From Planctomycetota bacterium (lineage in GTDB: Bacteria; Planctomycetota; Phycisphaerae; WQYP01): DNA of 8,524 bases. Made by a program: the position numbers and the translations under genes. The notes beneath the pieces were generated by a model that had not been told where the DNA came from, searched no databases, and saw only the letters and a list, made by a program, of their open reading frames with translations. Of the stretch, positions 6,002 through 8,524 are shown one piece after another (the stretch's first letter is position 1; each line of letters opens with the position of its first letter). The stretch spans positions 1-8,524 of the forward strand of contig JAJZOA010000222.1 in NCBI GenBank assembly GCA_021852225.1, given 5' to 3'.

Positions 6002-7885
6002 ATGTATATATTTAATTTTACCAATACGCTGCGGCGGTTAGCCGGCATACGGAAATTGTGGCACGCTGCGCGGCTGTCGAAGAGCCGCCATGCGCTGGCG
6101 ACGGCCTTTCCGGCTTTGCGCCGACGATTGCTGCGGATCGCGGCCTTGGCGATTGTGGCCGGTGCGTTCAGCCGGGCCGGCGCGGTGAACGTGCTGACCA
6201 ACCACAACGACCCGCACAACACCGGTCAGAACCTGCGGGAACGGATATTAACCCCGCGCAACGTCCGGCCCGGATCGCTGGGTAAATTATTTGTAACGCG
6301 CCTGGATGGCATCGACTATGGCCAGCCGCTGCTGGCAACGGGTGTGGATATTACAGCCGGACCGCATCAAGGCTCGCAGAATGTTATTTTTGCCGCCACT
6401 GCGACCGACACGGTTTATGCCATTAACGCGGACAACGGCACAGTACTTTGGAAAACCAATTTGCTGACCCGGTTCGACAATCCGCGGGATGTGGTGACAG
6501 CCCGCGAGATTAATCCGAACTGGGCGGCCAGAAACCAGCCGCTGGAAGATACCCCCGTGATTGATCTGGCCACCGGTGCCCTTTATGTGGAATGCGAGGA
6601 GACAGAAAAAGGCCCGGGAACCCATGGCCAGTTGCATTGGATACATCTGCTTAGCTCTTTAAATATACGCAATGGAGCGCATTATGCGCATGATGTTAAA
6701 ATTTCTGAAAGCGGCCCCAAGGGCCAGGACATCAGCGGCCCATCCATTAAAAGAAAGAATGGCAAACGCGACCGGTTTTACGGATACGAGATTACTTTCC
6801 GTTATCTGGCTATCAATCCGGTAAACCATCTGCTTTACATGGCCTGTGCGGATCCGGGCGATATTGGCCCTTACAACGGCTGGATTCTTGGATACACCAC
6901 GGTTAAAAACCGGGCCGGGAATCTGACACTTAAAGCGCTTTTCAGCGTCACGCCAAACGGCTGGGCCGGGGGAATTTGGGGAGGCCCCATCGCCATGGAC
7001 CGCCGCGGCAACTTGTTTGTGGAAACAGGAAACGGCACCTTTGACACCAGACTTATCAAGGCTCCGTACAGTGGGCGATTGCGCACCGATTCTCGGAATA
7101 TGGCGGTGCCGGCCAACGGAGATTACGGCGATGCCGTCCTGAAGATGACGCCCGATTTGGATACCTATCAACATTCGGATAATCCTAATGGTTTTGGACT
7201 GCACGTCAGTGATTATTTTGTGCCGAAGGACGAAAACGTTCTGCTGCGCGGCGATCTGGACATTGGTTCTTCAAGCCCGGTTCTGCTGCCCGCTTCGGTC
7301 GGGGACGCACAACACCCGCACCTGCTGGTGATTAACGACAAGCAGGGGATTATTTACCTTCTGGATCGCGACAATATGGGTGGATACCATGGCGACGCGG
7401 CCGGCGATGGCAAATCGGGCTTCAACAATGTCGTGCAAACGCTGGATAAAGCCACCGGAGCCGGATTCAGTACGGGTGCGTTTTACGCCGGCAATCTTAC
7501 ACGAAGCGGTTTGATTTATTACGCGGAAGTTGGCGATTATGCCAAAGCATTTGAGATTTCCCGCGCCCATATTCGTCCGCGGCCTGTATCGCAATCGCAC
7601 AGCCGTTTTCCCTATCCAGGATCAACCCCGGAAATTTCCGCCGATGGCACCCGCGATGGCATTGTGTGGATGTTAAACCGCAGCGGCAATCGGCTGCTGG
7701 CTTTCAACGCCGGCAATCTGCGGCAGGTCCTGTTCGACAGCAATAAGGGAAAGGGACGTAATGGCATCAGCAATAAAATCATTGGCACACAGGAAGATAT
7801 GAATTCCATACCCACCGTCGCCAATGGACGGGTGTATGTCAGTACCAGCAAAGCCCTGAATGCGTATGGTCTTCTGGGACGGTAA
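6002..7885 (+). CDS. Secreted PQQ-like (pyrrolo-quinoline quinone repeat) beta-propeller protein
   Basis: From ATG 6002 the protein has 627 residues (647 if ATG 5942 is used). The N-terminus is basic and long, then RRRLLR (40-45), a hydrophobic core (46-56) and a likely signal peptidase I site after AGA at 59-61, so export is expected. The mature part has PQQ-like blade features: NVIFAATATDTVYAINADNG (from residue 127, continuing into TVLWKTN); a WAGGIWGGP segment near 321-329 followed by a GNLFVETGNGTFD stretch; and LLVINDKQGIIYLLDRDNMGG ending near 461, a blade typical of this family. Such proteins occur widely in Planctomycetes, Acidobacteria and Verrucomicrobia, mostly without known function. 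I see no CXXCH haem motif and no clear PQQ-dehydrogenase active site, so a scaffold or ligand-binding role is more likely than a dehydrogenase. The 92-nt gap and possible own promoter argue against tight coupling to the MoxR gene. No clear intrinsic terminator follows. Confidence 0.93.
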   Translation: MYIFNFTNTLRRLAGIRKLWHAARLSKSRHALATAFPALRRRLLRIAALAIVAGAFSRAGAVNVLTNHNDPHNTGQNLRERILTPRNVRPGSLGKLFVTRLDGIDYGQPLLATGVDITAGPHQGSQNVIFAATATDTVYAINADNGTVLWKTNLLTRFDNPRDVVTAREINPNWAARNQPLEDTPVIDLATGALYVECEETEKGPGTHGQLHWIHLLSSLNIRNGAHYAHDVKISESGPKGQDISGPSIKRKNGKRDRFYGYEITFRYLAINPVNHLLYMACADPGDIGPYNGWILGYTTVKNRAGNLTLKALFSVTPNGWAGGIWGGPIAMDRRGNLFVETGNGTFDTRLIKAPYSGRLRTDSRNMAVPANGDYGDAVLKMTPDLDTYQHSDNPNGFGLHVSDYFVPKDENVLLRGDLDIGSSSPVLLPASVGDAQHPHLLVINDKQGIIYLLDRDNMGGYHGDAAGDGKSGFNNVVQTLDKATGAGFSTGAFYAGNLTRSGLIYYAEVGDYAKAFEISRAHIRPRPVSQSHSRFPYPGSTPEISADGTRDGIVWMLNRSGNRLLAFNAGNLRQVLFDSNKGKGRNGISNKIIGTQEDMNSIPTVANGRVYVSTSKALNAYGLLGR

Positions 7886-7926
7886 CGGTGGGAGCCGCGC
7901 AATATTGGCGGCAGACAGCCACTTTG

Positions 7927-7996
7927 GCCGCAGACCAAAACACCTTGGGAAATCACCTTGGGGGTCAGGCGTCACGCCCGAAAACAAACAGCCAGG
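7927..7996 (+). repeat. Direct repeat, copy 1 (70 nt, with internal 13-nt duplication)
   Basis: The left part (7927-7949) matches 8268-8290 with 2 differences in 23. The right part (7955-7996) matches 8283-8324 with 4 differences in 42. This copy carries an extra 13 nt because CACCTTGGG occurs twice (7941-7949 and 7954-7962). It contains GGCG-TCA-CGCC (7968-7978), a short hairpin. The two copies 270 nt apart suggest a dispersed intergenic element; I cannot name its family. Confidence 0.75.
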
Positions 7997-8087
7997 GGCC
8001 GCGTTCACCGCCCAGCACACCGGGTAACCCATAACCGCAAGCCAATGATCATCACCACGAAACAAAGGCACGCCGAAATAAACCAAT

Positions 8088-8105
8088 CCACAGATTCCAC
8101 AGATT
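8088..8105 (+). repeat. Tandem 9-mer CCACAGATT x2
   Basis: CCACAGATT occurs twice head to tail (8088-8096, 8097-8105). A partial third copy, CCACAGAT, lies at 8212-8219. The reverse strand reads TGTGGAAT and TGTGGATT, loosely like DnaA boxes, but the match is imperfect and nothing else suggests an origin. Confidence 0.5.
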
Positions 8106-8183
8106 ATGTTTCCATGCGCAAATTGGCGGGAACTCTATTTTTCTGTTCGTTGATCGCCGTTAGTTGTAAAAGACCACAGCGGA

Positions 8184-8213
8184 GGCGGATAAACTGTCAC
8201 ACCAGTATCCGCC
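8184..8213. repeat. Intergenic inverted repeat (hairpin)
   Basis: GGCGGATA (8184-8191) is the exact reverse complement of TATCCGCC (8206-8213). Past a 2-nt bulge, CTG (8194-8196) pairs with CAG (8203-8205) around a 6-nt loop. No T run follows on either side, so it is not a standard intrinsic terminator. Confidence 0.45.
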
Positions 8214-8267
8214 ACAGATATCCCGTCAGAAGGCACGGAATCAGCAGCTAAATTCGGTGAAACACGT

Positions 8268-8324
8268 GCCGCAGGCCAAAATACCTTGGGTGTCGGGCGT
8301 CTCGCCCGAAAAGAAACAGCCAGG
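8268..8324 (+). repeat. Direct repeat, copy 2 (57 nt)
   Basis: This copy lacks the 13-nt duplication of copy 1. Its core hairpin is longer and perfect: CGGGCG (8294-8299), loop TCT, CGCCCG (8303-8308). The end of the copy runs into another hairpin, CAGGATG (8321-8327) with CATCCTG (8333-8339). The copies are in direct rather than inverted orientation, so they are not the two ends of a simple transposon. Confidence 0.75.
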
Positions 8325-8474
8325 ATGGCCCTCATCCTGCAATAAAGCCTTCAAATTTTGGCCGTTGGAGGTATAGAATATGTAAATTGATAACTGGCCG
8401 GTTTTGCCCGCCCGCTGACAAAAGTTGGCGGTTATGGCGTTGGTTCGGATTGCATTGGAGTCAGAAAGAAAATA

Positions 8475-8524
8475 ATGGATGATCCATTGATAGCGGGATT
8501 CTCGGTCCGTTGCGATTCCCCCTG
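8475..8524 (+). CDS. Possible start of a gene cut by the window edge
   Basis: An ATG at 8475 opens a frame (MDDPLIAGFSVRCDSP) that stays open to the end of the window, 16 full codons. GGAG (8457-8460) lies 14 nt upstream, farther than ideal. Too short to assign to any family; it may be chance. Confidence 0.2.
   Translation, partial: MDDPLIAGFSVRCDSP

Larger units (their letters stand above)
7886..8474. other. Gene-free intergenic region with repeats and hairpins
   Basis: No reading frame here looks coding. A + frame from 7958 (97 codons) runs through both repeat sequence and hairpins, has no ribosome-binding site and shows no recognisable domain. Its inner ATG at 8114 gives a hydrophobic stretch ending in a cysteine (LIAVSC), which resembles a lipoprotein signal, but it again lacks a ribosome-binding site and ends in a basic tail after 46 codons. 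The region holds two copies of a dispersed-looking repeat, a tandem 9-mer and several inverted repeats. From about 8341 to 8456 I see nothing definite. Confidence 0.6.

Noticed and set aside
7894..7912. GCCGC/GCGGC hairpin just after the beta-propeller stop codon, as a terminator.
   Set aside because: The stem is only 5 bp and no T run follows, so it does not qualify as an intrinsic terminator.
8114..8254. Possible 46-codon small lipoprotein (MRKLAGTLFFCSLIAVSC...).
   Set aside because: Signal-like N-terminus but no ribosome-binding site, a poor lipobox (Ala at -3), and the frame runs through an intergenic inverted repeat into a basic tail.

Overview
The window (about 55-60% G+C by eye) carries three large protein genes on the + strand, a promoter-to-terminator unit for an apparent structured RNA at the left end, and a repeat-bearing gene-free stretch at the right end. 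A GTG start, GGAGG-type ribosome-binding sites, a sigma-54 promoter, a MoxR ATPase and a secreted PQQ-like beta-propeller point to a Gram-negative-type bacterium. The combination recalls the Planctomycetes/Verrucomicrobia/Acidobacteria range. That placement is inference and no marker gene is present.

Left end (1-632). A textbook sigma-54 promoter (TTGGCACG-N4-TTGCAT, GG-N10-GC) at 109-126 is followed by about 270 nt with no convincing coding region but with several well-matched helices. The unit closes with a strong intrinsic terminator (10-bp stem, eight T) ending at 404. The simplest reading is an independently transcribed, sigma-54-controlled non-coding RNA of about 269 nt. I cannot assign it to a known family and it is the most interesting item here. 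A weaker sigma-70-like promoter and a ribosome-binding site held in a small hairpin lie just before the first protein gene.

Centre (633-5849). A 1373-residue fusion protein joins an LplT-like lysophospholipid transporter, a PlsC-type acyltransferase, an acyl carrier protein domain and an AMP-forming acyl-ACP synthetase. It looks like a complete lysophospholipid import and re-acylation machine on one polypeptide. A MoxR-family AAA+ ATPase follows after 45 nt, probably in the same operon.

Right (5850-8524). A possible promoter precedes a secreted PQQ-like beta-propeller protein. The remaining ~640 nt have no convincing gene. They contain two direct copies of a 57-70 nt hairpin-bearing repeat, a tandem 9-mer and other inverted repeats. 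A possible gene start lies at the extreme right edge.
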